A program made the translations under genes and the position numbers. Shown piece by piece: positions 20,892-31,154 of a stretch of DNA of 64,000 nucleotides (the first letter of the stretch is position 1; each line of letters opens with the position of its first letter). The notes beneath the pieces were generated by a model. It worked only from the letters and a program-made list of their open reading frames with translations, was not told the origin of the DNA and did not search any database. This DNA comes from Nitrosomonas sp. (lineage in GTDB: Bacteria > Pseudomonadota > Gammaproteobacteria > Burkholderiales > Nitrosomonadaceae), in the NCBI RefSeq assembly GCF_020852615.1, contig NZ_JADZAJ010000032.1, positions 62,001 to 126,000 on the forward strand, given 5' to 3'.

Positions 20892-21938
20892 GTGAAAATA
20901 ACAGTAGCAATCGATTGTATGGGGGGTGACCATGGCCCGCATGTCACGATTCCGTCAGCAGTTGAATATTTGCGTCTTGACCGTAAAACCAACATCATTC
21001 TGGTCGGTAATCCTGATGTGATTTCCAGGGAGCTGGATACACTCAAGGTTTCGCCTGGTGAACAGCTCAGATTACACCCGGCAAGTGAAGTGGTCAGTAT
21101 GGATGAGCATCCGGCTCTTGCCCTGCGCAATAAAAAAGATTCCTCCATGCGTGTAGCGCTTGATCTCATCAAAAATGGTGAAGCACAAGCGTGTGTTAGC
21201 GCAGGTAATACCGGAGCGCTTCTGGCTACCTCCCGGTTTGTACTTAAGACCATTCCCGGGATAGATCGGCCTGCATTGGCAGTTGTGCTTCCAACCATGT
21301 CCGGCCATACCTACGTGCTTGATCTGGGAGCCAATGTAAACTGCACAGCAGAACATCTGCTCCAGTTTGGCATGATGGGGGCATCGCTGGTTTCGTCTGT
21401 CGAGAATAAACCCAATCCCAGCATCGGCCTGCTGAACATTGGCGAGGAAGAAATCAAGGGCAATGATGTTGTCAAGCAGGCAGCTGAACTGTTTCGTTCC
21501 AGCGGGATGAACTTTTATGGCAACATTGAGGGTGATGACATTTACCGCGGGACAACCAACGTAGTAGTATGCGACGGCTTTGTTGGCAATGTTGCACTCA
21601 AGACTTCCGAGGGGCTGGCCCAAATGCTGGCCAGTTACCTGCGAGAAGAGTTCAGACGTTCTTTATTCAGCAGATTTGCAGGATTAGTGGCTTTACCGGT
21701 TATCAATGCCTTCAGGCGGCGAGTTGATCACCGCCAGTACAACGGTGCAAGCCTGCTGGGTTTACGTGGTATTGTCATCAAGAGTCACGGCTCCGCGGAC
21801 AGCTATGCTTTTCGGTGTGCTATCAGACGAGCAGCAGAAGAAGTGCGTGGCGGCACCTTGCGTAACATTGTCGAACATATTGAAGCATTACGGTATAACG
21901 CCGGACATAACATCGGGCAACCGGTATCAGTAGAGTGA
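20892..21938 (+). CDS. plsX: Phosphate acyltransferase PlsX
   Basis: A 348-residue PlsX that converts acyl-ACP to acyl-phosphate for phosphatidic acid synthesis at the cytosolic membrane face. The protein begins [16 protein letters not shown], the family signature, from a GTG at 20892. It contains [10 protein letters not shown] (~residue 100), [20 protein letters not shown] and [13 protein letters not shown]. Normal length. fabH follows 10 bases after its stop. Confidence 0.96.
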   Translation: MKITVAIDCMGGDHGPHVTIPSAVEYLRLDRKTNIILVGNPDVISRELDTLKVSPGEQLRLHPASEVVSMDEHPALALRNKKDSSMRVALDLIKNGEAQACVSAGNTGALLATSRFVLKTIPGIDRPALAVVLPTMSGHTYVLDLGANVNCTAEHLLQFGMMGASLVSSVENKPNPSIGLLNIGEEEIKGNDVVKQAAELFRSSGMNFYGNIEGDDIYRGTTNVVVCDGFVGNVALKTSEGLAQMLASYLREEFRRSLFSRFAGLVALPVINAFRRRVDHRQYNGASLLGLRGIVIKSHGSADSYAFRCAIRRAAEEVRGGTLRNIVEHIEALRYNAGHNIGQPVSVE

Positions 21939-21948
21939 GCAGCTGAAC

Positions 21949-22911
21949 ATGACCATGTATTCACGAATCATTGGCACCGGCAGTTATCTGCCAGAAAAGG
22001 TTCTGACTAACAGGGACCTCGAATCGATGGTTGACACCAGCGATGAGTGGATACGAACACGTACCGGTATTGAGCAGCGGCATATTGCCGCAGAAAACCA
22101 GATGGCAAGTGACCTTGCACTGGAGGCAAGCCGCAAGGCCATTGAGGCTGCAGGAATTCAGACAAAGGATATTGATCTGGTCATTGTCGCAACAACAACA
22201 CCGGACATGATCTTCCCAAGCACGGCCTGTATTCTGCAGCACAAGCTCGGCCTGTCCAGTGGACCAGCGTTTGATGTTCAGGCTGTCTGCAGCGGGTTTA
22301 TCTATGCATTAGCTACAGCAGATATGTTTGTCAGCTCCGGAAAATCCAGAAACGCGCTGGTGGTGGGTGCAGAAGTTTATTCGCGCATTATAGACTGGAA
22401 TGATCGCAGTACCTGTGTTCTGTTTGGTGACGGTGCGGGAGCCGTCGTTCTTACGCAAGACCAGAAGCCGGGTATTCTCTCATCCCATCTGCATGCGGAT
22501 GGGAGCTATAACCAGGTTCTTTCTGCTCCTGCATCCATTCATTCCGGAAAAATACAAGGTACACCCTTCATTACCATGGAAGGAAGCACCGTCTTCAAAT
22601 TTGCGGTTAAAGTACTGGAAGAAGCGGCATTGGAAGCATTACAGGCAAATCAGCTGCAACCTTCTGATATTGACTGGCTGATTCCACACCAGGCCAACAT
22701 TCGTATTATTACCTCAACAGCAAAAAGGCTCGGCATTCCCGAAGAAAAAGTAGTAGCGACTGTTTCACAGCATGGCAACACCTCGGCCGCATCTGTTCCG
22801 CTGGCACTGGATCAGGCTGTGCGTGACGGACGTATCCAGCCGGGCCAACATATCATACTGGAAGGGGTGGGTGGCGGGTTCACCTGGGGATCCGTTCTGG
22901 TGCGCTGGTAA
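21949..22911 (+). CDS. fabH: Beta-ketoacyl-ACP synthase III
   Basis: A 320-residue initiating condensing enzyme, joining acetyl-CoA to malonyl-ACP. The catalytic triad is visible: Cys in [11 protein letters not shown] (~113), His in [11 protein letters not shown] (~246) and Asn in [11 protein letters not shown] (~276). The C-terminal [13 protein letters not shown] is typical. The ATG at 21949 is used; a second ATG two codons later is possible. Three bases separate it from fabD. Confidence 0.96.
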   Translation: MTMYSRIIGTGSYLPEKVLTNRDLESMVDTSDEWIRTRTGIEQRHIAAENQMASDLALEASRKAIEAAGIQTKDIDLVIVATTTPDMIFPSTACILQHKLGLSSGPAFDVQAVCSGFIYALATADMFVSSGKSRNALVVGAEVYSRIIDWNDRSTCVLFGDGAGAVVLTQDQKPGILSSHLHADGSYNQVLSAPASIHSGKIQGTPFITMEGSTVFKFAVKVLEEAALEALQANQLQPSDIDWLIPHQANIRIITSTAKRLGIPEEKVVATVSQHGNTSAASVPLALDQAVRDGRIQPGQHIILEGVGGGFTWGSVLVRW

Positions 22912-22914
22912 AAT

Positions 22915-23853
22915 ATGAAGATCGCTTTTGTTTTTCCCGGGCAGGGGTCACAATCAGTTGGCATGATGGGCAGTTATTCAGAGCTTCCATCCGTTCGTGA
23001 CACTTTCAGTGAGGCCACCGACATTCTGCAGCAGGATTTATGGTCGATGGTCAGTAACGGGCCTGAGGACAGTCTGAATCTCACCACCAATACTCAGCCT
23101 GTTATGCTGACTGCGGATGTGGCTATTTACCGGGCATGGCAGCAGGCTGGAGGAATCAAACCACATTATCTGGCCGGTCACAGTCTCGGAGAATATGCTG
23201 CACTGGTTGCAGCAGGATCACTTACTTTCCCGGATGCTTTGAAGCTGGTCCGTTTTCGCGCAAGAGTCATGCAGGAAACCGTCCCGGAAGGCGTCGGCGG
23301 CATGGCGGCCATTGTGGGTCTGGATGATGATACCGTCGCTTCAGTCTGTACTGAGGTAATCAGTACAATGCCGGGAATATCACTTGAACCGGCAAATTTC
23401 AATGCGCCGGGCCAGGTGGTAATCGCCGGCCATTCCCAGGCGGTTACACAAGCCGTAACACTTGCGAAGTCAAAAGGAGCAAAGCTGGCTGTCACGCTGC
23501 CAGTGAGCATTCCATCACATTGCTCTCTTATGCAACCGGCTGCTGAAAAGTTAGCATTTCTGCTGGAAGAAACCACATTACGCCCTCCTGAGATTCCGGT
23601 TTTCCACAATGCCGATGTTCAGCAACATCCCGAAGCAGCCTCCATTCGCGAAATACTTGCACATCAGCTTTATCGCCCTGTTCGCTGGACAGAAACAATT
23701 AAAACGATTGCCGCACAGGGTATACAACATGTTGTGGAATGTGGCCCGGGTAAAGTGCTGTCCGGACTAAACCGCCGTATTGACAAGAGCCTGGAAAATA
23801 TTGCACTGACGGATACCGGTACCCTGCTCAAAACGGCAGAAACGCTGAAATAG
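22915..23853 (+). CDS. fabD: Malonyl-CoA--ACP transacylase
   Basis: A 312-residue FabD, loading malonyl groups onto ACP. The N-terminal FVFPGQGSQSVGMM, the nucleophile elbow AGHSLGEYAALVAAG (Ser ~92), the arginine of the malonyl carboxylate site in VRFRARVMQ, and VSIPSHCSLM with the catalytic His are present. Normal length, between fabH and fabG. Confidence 0.96.
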   Translation: MKIAFVFPGQGSQSVGMMGSYSELPSVRDTFSEATDILQQDLWSMVSNGPEDSLNLTTNTQPVMLTADVAIYRAWQQAGGIKPHYLAGHSLGEYAALVAAGSLTFPDALKLVRFRARVMQETVPEGVGGMAAIVGLDDDTVASVCTEVISTMPGISLEPANFNAPGQVVIAGHSQAVTQAVTLAKSKGAKLAVTLPVSIPSHCSLMQPAAEKLAFLLEETTLRPPEIPVFHNADVQQHPEAASIREILAHQLYRPVRWTETIKTIAAQGIQHVVECGPGKVLSGLNRRIDKSLENIALTDTGTLLKTAETLK

Positions 23854-23908
23854 CACATCGGCACTATATATTCGGGAATGTTTGTTCCAATTACTCATTA
23901 ATCCTCAG

Positions 23909-24652
23909 ATGCCACTAGCACATAAAATCGCACTGGTAACCGGCGCAAGTCGTGGAATCGGTAAAGCTATTGCACTGGAACTCGGCAAATACGGTGCAAC
24001 TGTTATCGGAACTGCCACTTCTGAAACTGGCGCTGCACACATTGGCCAATACCTCGGCAAAGCCCAGATATCAGGCATGGGCCTGGTCATGGATGTCAAC
24101 AATATCGAGCACATAAACAGCGGTATTGAAACCATACAAAAATCACTGGGTGATGTTGCGATACTGGTTAATAACGCTGGTATTACACGAGATAACCTGC
24201 TGGCACGCATGAAAGATGATGAATGGGACAGCGTCATTCAAACCAATCTGAAATCCGTGTTTTGCCTCAGCCGTGCTGTATTGCGTGCCATGATGAAAGC
24301 TCGCAGCGGCCGAATTATCAATATCTCATCCGTCGTGGGAGCGACCGGGAATCCCGGGCAAACCAACTATGCGGCTGCCAAAGCGGGCATAATTGGATTC
24401 AGCAAATCACTTGCAAAAGAAATTGGCAGCAGGAACATTACCGTAAACTGCGTGGCTCCGGGTTTTATTGATACCGATATGACGCGTTCCCTTTCATCCG
24501 ATCAGCAGCAATCGTTAATTCAGCACATTCCGCTTGGCAGACTTGGTCAACCTGAAGATATCGCTGCTGCCGTCGTTTTTTTGGCTTCCTCGGCAGCAGA
24601 TTATATTACCGGTACCACGCTGCATGTTAACGGTGGCATGTTTATGGAATAA
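23909..24652 (+). CDS. fabG: 3-oxoacyl-ACP reductase FabG
   Basis: A short-chain dehydrogenase of 247 residues from the ATG at 23909; an in-frame TTG at 23882 would add nine residues atypical for the family. The cofactor motif TGASRGIGKAIA (~residue 13), NNAGITRDNLL, the catalytic serine in NISSVVGATGN, and the YxxxK pair in NYAAAKAGI are intact. PGFIDTDMT and LHVNGGMFME complete the FabG pattern. It reduces beta-ketoacyl-ACP with NADPH in the elongation cycle. Confidence 0.95.
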   Translation: MPLAHKIALVTGASRGIGKAIALELGKYGATVIGTATSETGAAHIGQYLGKAQISGMGLVMDVNNIEHINSGIETIQKSLGDVAILVNNAGITRDNLLARMKDDEWDSVIQTNLKSVFCLSRAVLRAMMKARSGRIINISSVVGATGNPGQTNYAAAKAGIIGFSKSLAKEIGSRNITVNCVAPGFIDTDMTRSLSSDQQQSLIQHIPLGRLGQPEDIAAAVVFLASSAADYITGTTLHVNGGMFME

Positions 24653-24714
24653 CCGGGTTAATCATTTCGGACCTGAAAAGAATTTAATGTTTTTATAGCA
24701 GTAAAGCATGTTTT

Positions 24715-24737
24715 ACCTGCAGAACAGTGCAGGTTTT
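24715..24737 (+). terminator. Weak terminator-like hairpin between fabG and acpP
   Basis: A 7-bp stem (ACCTGCA/TGCAGGT, loop GAACAG) is followed by only four T residues. It could attenuate read-through from fabG and raise the relative acpP level from a promoter in the 147-base gap. The U tract is short, so termination would be partial. Confidence 0.4.
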
Positions 24738-24799
24738 GCCAGTAGTTTGAAATTTGTTAAACTTGCGGAAGTTTTTTACCTGAAAAGGATGGTGTATCA

Positions 24800-25045
24800 A
24801 TGGAAATCACTGAAATAGAAGAACGTATCAAGAAAATCGTAGCTGAACAGTTGGGTGTCAATGAAGCTGACGTTAAAAATGAATCTTCGTTTGTCAACGA
24901 TCTGGGAGCAGATTCACTGGATACCGTTGAACTCGTCATGGCACTTGAAGAAGAGTTCGAATGCGAAATTCCTGATGAGCAGGCTGAGAAAATCAATACG
25001 GTTCAGGAAGCAATTGATTTTGTAGCAGCTAACGCAGCTCAATAA
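24800..25045 (+). CDS. acpP: Acyl carrier protein
   Basis: An 81-residue acidic carrier protein of fatty acid synthesis. The phosphopantetheine attachment site is [22 protein letters not shown] (Ser ~39). A strong ribosome-binding site (AAAGGATGG) precedes the ATG. It is the housekeeping ACP, clearly different from the specialised ACP at 33.1 kb, and sits in the standard place between fabG and fabF. Confidence 0.97.
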   Translation: MEITEIEERIKKIVAEQLGVNEADVKNESSFVNDLGADSLDTVELVMALEEEFECEIPDEQAEKINTVQEAIDFVAANAAQ

Positions 25046-25078
25046 AACCTATTTTTTCAATGATTCATTGGGGTTGTC

Positions 25079-26320
25079 TTGTCCAAACGTAAAGTCGTCA
25101 TTACCGGATTAGGCATAGTTTCACCAGTCGGTAACACCGTTTCCGAAGCATGGGAAAACATCGTTGCCGGGAAATCCGGTATCACACAGATCACGCGCTT
25201 CGACGCATCAGATTTTTCCTCAAGAATTGCGGGAGAAGTCAGGGATTTTGAGATAACAGAATATCTCTCTGCCAAGGAAGCGCGTCGTATGGATATATTT
25301 ATCCAGTATGGAATGGCAGCCGCCATTCAGGCCATTAAAGATGCCGGAATCAGTGATGTCACCGGGTTCAACGCAGAACGTATCGGTGTAAACATTGGTT
25401 CTGGAATCGGTGGCCTGCCCATGATCGAAAATACCGATGCCGCCTATCATGCAGGAGGCCCGCGGAAAATTTCTCCATTCTTCATCCCCAGCACTATCAT
25501 CAACATGGTGGCCGGCAATCTGTCCATCATGTTTGGATACAAAGGGCCAAATCTTGCCATCGTTACTGCCTGTACGACTGCAACACACTGCATAGGCAAC
25601 TCTGCCAGAATGATCGAACACGGTGATGCCGATATCATGATCTGCGGTGGTACAGAATCATGTGTTACACCGCTGGCTATAGGGGGATTTGCATCGGCAC
25701 GTGCCCTGTCATCAAATAATGATAATCCGGCATTAGCCAGCCGGCCCTGGGATCTCAAACGAGATGGATTTGTTCTGGGAGAAGGTGCGGGTATCCTTGT
25801 TCTGGAAGAGATGGAGCATGCGAAAAAACGCGGTGCCAACATTTACGCGGAACTGGCCGGATTTGGTATGAGCGCGGATGCATATCATATGACTGCACCG
25901 TGCGAAGATGGAGAGGGTGCATCCCGCTGTATGACGAACGCTTTATCTGATGCGCAGATGAACATTGATGAACTCCAGTATATCAATGCACACGGAACAT
26001 CAACTCCTCTGGGGGATATTGCGGAAACAGTTGCAGTCAAACGGTGTTTTGGTGAGTATGCAAAAAATATCGCTGTCAACTCCACCAAGTCAATGACCGG
26101 ACATCTGTTAGGTGCAGCAGGTGGTGTGGAGGCAATTTTCTCGGCTTTGGCGATTCACCATCAAATAGCCCCTCCTACCATTAATCTTGATGATCCTGAT
26201 CCCGCATGTGATCTGGACTATGTGCCAAATAGTGCCAGAGAAATGAGAATTGATGCAGCCCTGTCAAACTCATTCGGATTCGGCGGAACTAACGGCACAC
26301 TGGTCTTTCGAAAAATCTGA
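25079..26320 (+). CDS. fabF: Beta-ketoacyl-ACP synthase II
   Basis: A 413-residue elongating condensing enzyme. It starts [15 protein letters not shown] from a TTG at 25079, with a GGGG Shine-Dalgarno just upstream. The active-site cysteine lies in [14 protein letters not shown] (~165), the first His in [11 protein letters not shown] (~305) and the second in [13 protein letters not shown] (~342). The [14 protein letters not shown] end is typical of KAS I/II. It elongates acyl-ACP, including the step that shifts palmitoleate to vaccenate. mltG follows; pabC, often between them in gammaproteobacteria, is absent. Confidence 0.96.
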   Translation: MSKRKVVITGLGIVSPVGNTVSEAWENIVAGKSGITQITRFDASDFSSRIAGEVRDFEITEYLSAKEARRMDIFIQYGMAAAIQAIKDAGISDVTGFNAERIGVNIGSGIGGLPMIENTDAAYHAGGPRKISPFFIPSTIINMVAGNLSIMFGYKGPNLAIVTACTTATHCIGNSARMIEHGDADIMICGGTESCVTPLAIGGFASARALSSNNDNPALASRPWDLKRDGFVLGEGAGILVLEEMEHAKKRGANIYAELAGFGMSADAYHMTAPCEDGEGASRCMTNALSDAQMNIDELQYINAHGTSTPLGDIAETVAVKRCFGEYAKNIAVNSTKSMTGHLLGAAGGVEAIFSALAIHHQIAPPTINLDDPDPACDLDYVPNSAREMRIDAALSNSFGFGGTNGTLVFRKI

Positions 26321-26376
26321 GAATCATTCAGGGATTCCCGGAATACACCGTCTGTAAGAATAGACCCCAGGCAGAA

Positions 26377-26423
26377 ACAGCAGGCCATACTTTACATAGA
26401 CAGGAAGAAGCATGACCTGCTGT
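26377..26423. repeat. Long imperfect inverted repeat upstream of mltG
   Basis: ACAGCAGGCCAT (26377-26388) and ATGACCTGCTGT (26412-26423) form a 12-bp stem with one mismatch and a 23-base loop. It sits in the 136-base fabF-mltG gap, about 33 bases before the mltG start. There is no U tract, so it is not a classical terminator; an mRNA-stability or protein-binding role is possible. Confidence 0.4.
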
Positions 26424-26456
26424 CTGACCAACTGATCACCCGGTTTATGTGCTGAT

Positions 26457-27473
26457 ATGTCTAAATCAACACGTCTCAGGCAATTTATCCGTTTTATCCT
26501 TATCACCACTCTGATTGGCTGCACGTTGTTTTCAGCATGGTTTTACCGGCTGGCTACAACCCCGCTAAGCCTCCCGGCAATACCCTGCGAATTTTCAATT
26601 GAATCCGGAAACGGATTGCGTAATATCGCCCGGCAATTAACTGAAGCAGGTATTCTCCCTAACGAATGGTCTTTCATACTGCTTGCCACGGTCACCGGGT
26701 ACAACGCTTCACTCAAAGCCGGCGATTATCAGCTTACTGAAAAACTATCCCCTCTGGACCTGTTGGAATATCTTGCCCGGGGGAAAGTCAGGCAATATGC
26801 AATTACCTTTCTCGAAGGATGGTCGTTCTCGCAGTTCAGAAAAGTGCTGGATGTACACCCTGCTCTCCGTCATGAATCTGGCAAACTCGGTAATCCGGAA
26901 ATATTGCGTGCCATTGGGGCAGAAGAATCCAGTGCTGAAGGCCTGTTTTTCCCGGATACTTATTTTTTTACCAGAAACAGCAGTGATCTGGTTATTCTGC
27001 AACGAGCCTACCAGGCAATGCAGCAGCACCTTGAAACAGCCTGGCTCGCCCGACAGCCATCTCTCCCGTTAAAGAACCGGTATGAGGGCCTGATTCTGGC
27101 TTCGATCATCGAAAAAGAAACCGGTACTGATGGCGAGCGATCCCAGATTGCCGGCGTATTCATCAACCGACTGCGTCATAACATGAGACTCCAGACTGAT
27201 CCAACTGTAATTTACGGCATGGGTGAAAAATTTGATGGCAATCTGCGCAAAACCGATCTTCAAACTGACCATGAATACAATACTTATACCCGTTCCGGCC
27301 TGCCTCCCACTCCTATTGCCATACCCGGGCTGGCCTCCATCCGGGCTGCCTTTAATCCTGCGATAACTGATGAACTTTATTTTGTGGCCAGGGGTGATGG
27401 AACCTCACATTTTTCATCAACACTTGAAGAACATAATCGTGCCGTCGTGAAATACCAGAAAAACCGTCCATAG
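26457..27473 (+). CDS. mltG: Endolytic murein transglycosylase
   Basis: A 338-residue MltG/YceG protein. One N-terminal membrane helix (FIRFILITTLIGCTLFSAWFY, residues ~10-30) is followed by a LysM-like part (IESGNGLRNIARQLTEAGILP). The catalytic YceG domain contains LILASIIEKETGTDGER with the catalytic glutamate near residue 218. LQTDPTVIYGMG, YNTYTRSGLPPTPIAIPG and LYFVARGDGTSHFSSTLEEHN are family blocks. It cuts nascent glycan strands in the periplasm and sets their length. It closes the fab cluster. Confidence 0.94.
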   Translation: MSKSTRLRQFIRFILITTLIGCTLFSAWFYRLATTPLSLPAIPCEFSIESGNGLRNIARQLTEAGILPNEWSFILLATVTGYNASLKAGDYQLTEKLSPLDLLEYLARGKVRQYAITFLEGWSFSQFRKVLDVHPALRHESGKLGNPEILRAIGAEESSAEGLFFPDTYFFTRNSSDLVILQRAYQAMQQHLETAWLARQPSLPLKNRYEGLILASIIEKETGTDGERSQIAGVFINRLRHNMRLQTDPTVIYGMGEKFDGNLRKTDLQTDHEYNTYTRSGLPPTPIAIPGLASIRAAFNPAITDELYFVARGDGTSHFSSTLEEHNRAVVKYQKNRP

Positions 27474-27582
27474 CACTTCCGGCCCATTCATTACAGATCC
27501 CCGGCTACTACACACCATCCACTTCAGGAAAGCATTCCCCAATCTTAATTACCAGGGTTTCTGGAAAAAATTTGAGCCTAAC

Positions 27583-30186
27583 ATGCCATTTTCACTCATT
27601 ATCCCCACTCTGAATGAAGCAGAAAATATTGATCCATTACTATCAGGTATCTTTTCGCTTACCGATTTGGGAAATCAGTTTGAGGTCATTATCATCGATG
27701 ATGGTTCTGCTGACGGCACGCCTGATAAAGTCAGGCAATGGCAGCGCACGCATAACGTACGCCTGATTGAGAGGCATGGGCAGCCAGATTTAACAGCTTC
27801 CATTATCGAAGGGACGGCTGCTGCCAAATATGAAGTTATTGCTGTCATGGATGCCGATCTGAGCCACCCATCAGACCGGCTGAGCGCACTTGTCCAGCCT
27901 GTATTGGATGGCACACATGACATTGCTATTGGCAGCCGGTACATTGCCGGTGGCAATACAGTTGGCTGGCCCTTTTATCGCCTCTGGCTGTCCCGGGTTG
28001 GAGGCTGGCTTGCGCGCAGTATCTGTGATGTCAATGACGCCACTTCCGGTTTCTTTGCTTTCCGGCGGGAGCTGATCAGCAACATTACCCGGAATGCAAG
28101 AGGATACAAGATCCTGCTGGAACTGTTGATGACAGGGCAAGGTCGCTTGCGTGTCAAGGAAATCCCCATCAGCTTCCGCGACCGGCAATATGGTAATTCA
28201 AAACTGTCTCTTACCCATCACCTGGCCTATCTGCTGCAGCTTATCACCCTGGCGGGCGGTACCATCTCTTTCCACACAGCCAGCCGCTTTGCCATAGTCG
28301 GGTTTCTGGGTATTTTCATTGATGTACTGATTTTCCGGTGGATGACTGAACATGGAGCCAGCCTGGCTTCAGCACATATCTCCAGCTTCATCACGGCAGC
28401 CAGTTTCAACTATGCGCTAAATTCAAAATGGTCATTCCGGCTGCATCACGCAGGCCATTTGCACTGGAATCAATTCGCCCGTTTTCTGACAGTGGGCATA
28501 TTTGCAATGCTTCTACGGGGAGCTGTCCTGGCCTGGCTGGTTTATACCTGGGACATGCCTGCCGAATGGGCAATTTTCCCCGCCATCCTGACAACAGCCA
28601 TAGTGAACTATCTTGGATCTGCCTTCTATGTATTCCCCCGGACAGAACCTCCTGTTTCCACTGATACACGATGGCGTATTGCCTCTGTAGGCGTCGTATG
28701 TTTCGTCATCCTGTTACGCCTGGTTTACATGGATGTGGCGCAGCTGATCCCTGACGAAGCTTATTACTGGCAATATGCACAGCATATGAGTTTAAGTTTT
28801 TTTGACCATCCACCCATGGTTGCCTGGCTGATCTGGCTGGGAATAGCACTGGCGGGGCAAGATGAATTCGGAGTCAGAATCGGTGCCTTCGTGTGTGGAT
28901 TGGTCGCAATGGCTTATTTATTTGCCCTGGCACGCAACCTCTACGACAAGTCTACCGCCATGCGTTCGGTATTGCTGTTTGCCATTATGCCAGTCGGTTT
29001 TGCGTCAGGATTGGTAATGACACCGGATGCACCGCTGATTGCCACCTGGGCAGCCACACTTTACTACATGGAACGTGCTTTGCTTGCCAGTCAGGGCCGG
29101 GCGTGGATTGGCATCGGCATTGCTTTCGGGTTAGGGATTTTATCCAAATATACGCTTGGCTTACTTGGTATTGCTGCGCTGCTTTACACAATCCTGGATC
29201 CGGTTGCACGTCGCTGGTTACTTCGTCCCCACCCCTATCTTGCTGTATTGATTGCATTGGCCCTGTTCAGCCCGGTAATTATCTGGAATATGGAAAATAA
29301 CTGGGCATCATTCCTGTTTCAGACTGGCAGAGTTGGCAGTACACATACATTCTCCACCCCCAAGCTGATACTCCAGATAGCAACTGTACTGACACCGGTC
29401 GGTCTGATTGCAGCTGCATTCGCATTGCGATCCATTCCTTTGTATTACCGGAAAACCCCTCGAAAATATCTTTTTATCGGGATATTCACCGGTGTCCCGT
29501 TACTGGTTTTCCTGATTATCAGCACCTTTGATTCTCTGCGTTTTCACTGGACTGCTCCGCTCTGGCTGGCACTCATTCCTACCATGGCCTGGATGATCGG
29601 CCAGCATAATGCATTCAAATGTATCTCGACGCGACTCAGCGCAGCCTGGCAGCCAATGATTATCCTATCCCTGCTCACTTATGCCTTTATTTTGCATTAC
29701 GTCACACTGGGAATACCGGGACTACCTTATCAGTTTCTGAGCGAGCATTATTTCTGGAAAGAAACTACGGCAGAAGTCGAACAGATTGCCGGGAAAATCA
29801 GGCAAACGACAGAAAAAGAACCAATCGTGATTGGAATGAGTAAATGGTCAACCGCCAGTGCACTTGCGTTCTATAACAAAACACCGGTCCTGGATATCCG
29901 GTCACGCAATCTGTTTGGTCAGCATGCTTCCATGTACAGTTTCTGGAATCCTGTTGAACCGGCGACTGATCGGCCGATACTGCTGATAGGAATGAAGCCT
30001 CAGGCACTGGAATCCAGTGATGCAACCGGAAATTTTGAGGCCAGACTGGTCAACCCCGGAAAGATACAGACCCGCTCCATCTATCGGCATGATGGTGTTT
30101 TACTGCGAACACTCTACTACCGGACAGCAGAAGGGTATCGCGGAAATTCCGCGGCACCACAGCAGCATACGCAAAAATCAGATTAG
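27583..30186 (+). CDS. Fused GT2 (dolichol-phosphate-sugar synthase-like), GtrA and ArnT/PMT-like glycosyltransferase
   Basis: An 867-residue three-part membrane protein. Residues 1-~225 are a GT2 domain (SLIIPTLNEAENIDPLL, IIIDDGSADGTPDKV, VMDADLSHPSDRL with the D-x-D) like polyprenyl-phosphate mannosyl/glucosyl synthases. Residues ~230-350 are a GtrA-like four-helix domain (FAIVGFLGIFIDVLIF, FNYALNSKWSF). Residues ~365-850 are a GT-C transferase of the ArnT/PMT type, with the catalytic acidic loop IPDEAYYWQYAQ near residue 387 and at least eight membrane helices. The fusion suggests that one protein makes a lipid-phosphate sugar, flips it and transfers it to an acceptor in the periplasm. 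The acceptor is unknown. The 3' end overlaps the convergent zip gene by 4 bases. Confidence 0.88.
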   Translation: MPFSLIIPTLNEAENIDPLLSGIFSLTDLGNQFEVIIIDDGSADGTPDKVRQWQRTHNVRLIERHGQPDLTASIIEGTAAAKYEVIAVMDADLSHPSDRLSALVQPVLDGTHDIAIGSRYIAGGNTVGWPFYRLWLSRVGGWLARSICDVNDATSGFFAFRRELISNITRNARGYKILLELLMTGQGRLRVKEIPISFRDRQYGNSKLSLTHHLAYLLQLITLAGGTISFHTASRFAIVGFLGIFIDVLIFRWMTEHGASLASAHISSFITAASFNYALNSKWSFRLHHAGHLHWNQFARFLTVGIFAMLLRGAVLAWLVYTWDMPAEWAIFPAILTTAIVNYLGSAFYVFPRTEPPVSTDTRWRIASVGVVCFVILLRLVYMDVAQLIPDEAYYWQYAQHMSLSFFDHPPMVAWLIWLGIALAGQDEFGVRIGAFVCGLVAMAYLFALARNLYDKSTAMRSVLLFAIMPVGFASGLVMTPDAPLIATWAATLYYMERALLASQGRAWIGIGIAFGLGILSKYTLGLLGIAALLYTILDPVARRWLLRPHPYLAVLIALALFSPVIIWNMENNWASFLFQTGRVGSTHTFSTPKLILQIATVLTPVGLIAAAFALRSIPLYYRKTPRKYLFIGIFTGVPLLVFLIISTFDSLRFHWTAPLWLALIPTMAWMIGQHNAFKCISTRLSAAWQPMIILSLLTYAFILHYVTLGIPGLPYQFLSEHYFWKETTAEVEQIAGKIRQTTEKEPIVIGMSKWSTASALAFYNKTPVLDIRSRNLFGQHASMYSFWNPVEPATDRPILLIGMKPQALESSDATGNFEARLVNPGKIQTRSIYRHDGVLLRTLYYRTAEGYRGNSAAPQQHTQKSD

Positions 30187-30971
30187 TGGTTATGGCCAAA
30201 GAACAGCCCAATCAGCCATATCGTACTGATTCCCAGCGTAATGAGCGTAACCTGCTGGACAGTTGCCCCGATTTCCGGGCGTTTATGCAGGCCCGGAATC
30301 AGGTCTGACATTGCCACATAAATCATACTTGCAGCAGAAATGGCAAGTATGGGTGCGATCATGTGATCCAGCCGGTTCAGCATAAAATAGCCCAGCAGTC
30401 CCCCAAACAGGGTTGCCGTACCCGATAGCAAATTAAGCCACAACGCACGAGCCCGGGTAAAACCCGAGTTAAGTAAAATGATGAAATCTCCGGCTTCCTG
30501 CGGAATTTCGTGAGCAGTAATTGCAATGGCTGTAATGACACCAAGCTGGGTATCCGCCATGAAAGCTGCGGCGATCAGGACACCATCCACAAAATTATGG
30601 AAAGTGTCACCCAGAATAATCATCATGCCGCTGCGGCCATGATCGTCTGACGATGTTAATGGAACGGCAGATTCGTGTACCTCACATTCAGACAGGTGGC
30701 AATGGCGCCATAACAACAGTTTCTCCAGTATAAAAAATACAAGAATACCCAGCAGCAGAATTAACGTCAGCTGCTTGGGGGATTCTGCCAGTTCAAGTGC
30801 TTCAGGTAGTGCATTCAGAAATGCTGCACCAAGCAATGCGCCAATGGCATAGGAAACCAGTATGGAAATCCATTTGCTGCTACGGACATTGAGCGCAAAT
30901 AAGGCTGCCACCCCGATACTCAACAAACCACTGGCTATACTGGCAAAAATGATCCAGGCTAATACTGGCAT
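30183..30971 (-). CDS. ZIP-family metal permease
   Basis: A 262-residue inner-membrane protein with eight predicted helices. The metal-binding helices carry the ZIP signatures GDTFHNFVDGVLIAAAF (~residue 125) and ITAHEIPQEAGDFIILLNSG (~155). The cytosolic loop between helices 3 and 4 has a His/Cys/Glu cluster (LLWRHCHLSECEVHE), a likely metal sensor or chelating site, and the protein ends FFGHNH. It probably imports Zn2+ or another divalent metal. It is convergent with the glycosyltransferase fusion. Confidence 0.92.
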   Translation of the reverse strand: MPVLAWIIFASIASGLLSIGVAALFALNVRSSKWISILVSYAIGALLGAAFLNALPEALELAESPKQLTLILLLGILVFFILEKLLLWRHCHLSECEVHESAVPLTSSDDHGRSGMMIILGDTFHNFVDGVLIAAAFMADTQLGVITAIAITAHEIPQEAGDFIILLNSGFTRARALWLNLLSGTATLFGGLLGYFMLNRLDHMIAPILAISAASMIYVAMSDLIPGLHKRPEIGATVQQVTLITLGISTIWLIGLFFGHNH

Positions 30972-31154
30972 GGGTTATCCAAGGTAATCAGGAACAGGCA
31001 GAAACAGCTCGCACAATCACTTACGGGTTGAAATGCAGACAAGTAACGACGGAAGACAGTAAGAATAAAGATTTCCGATGAATCAACACTGAGGCTGCAA
31101 CAGAAAATGTGACTTTATTGTCTCTGTCCGGCAGCAGGATTAAGAGGGGAGCCA

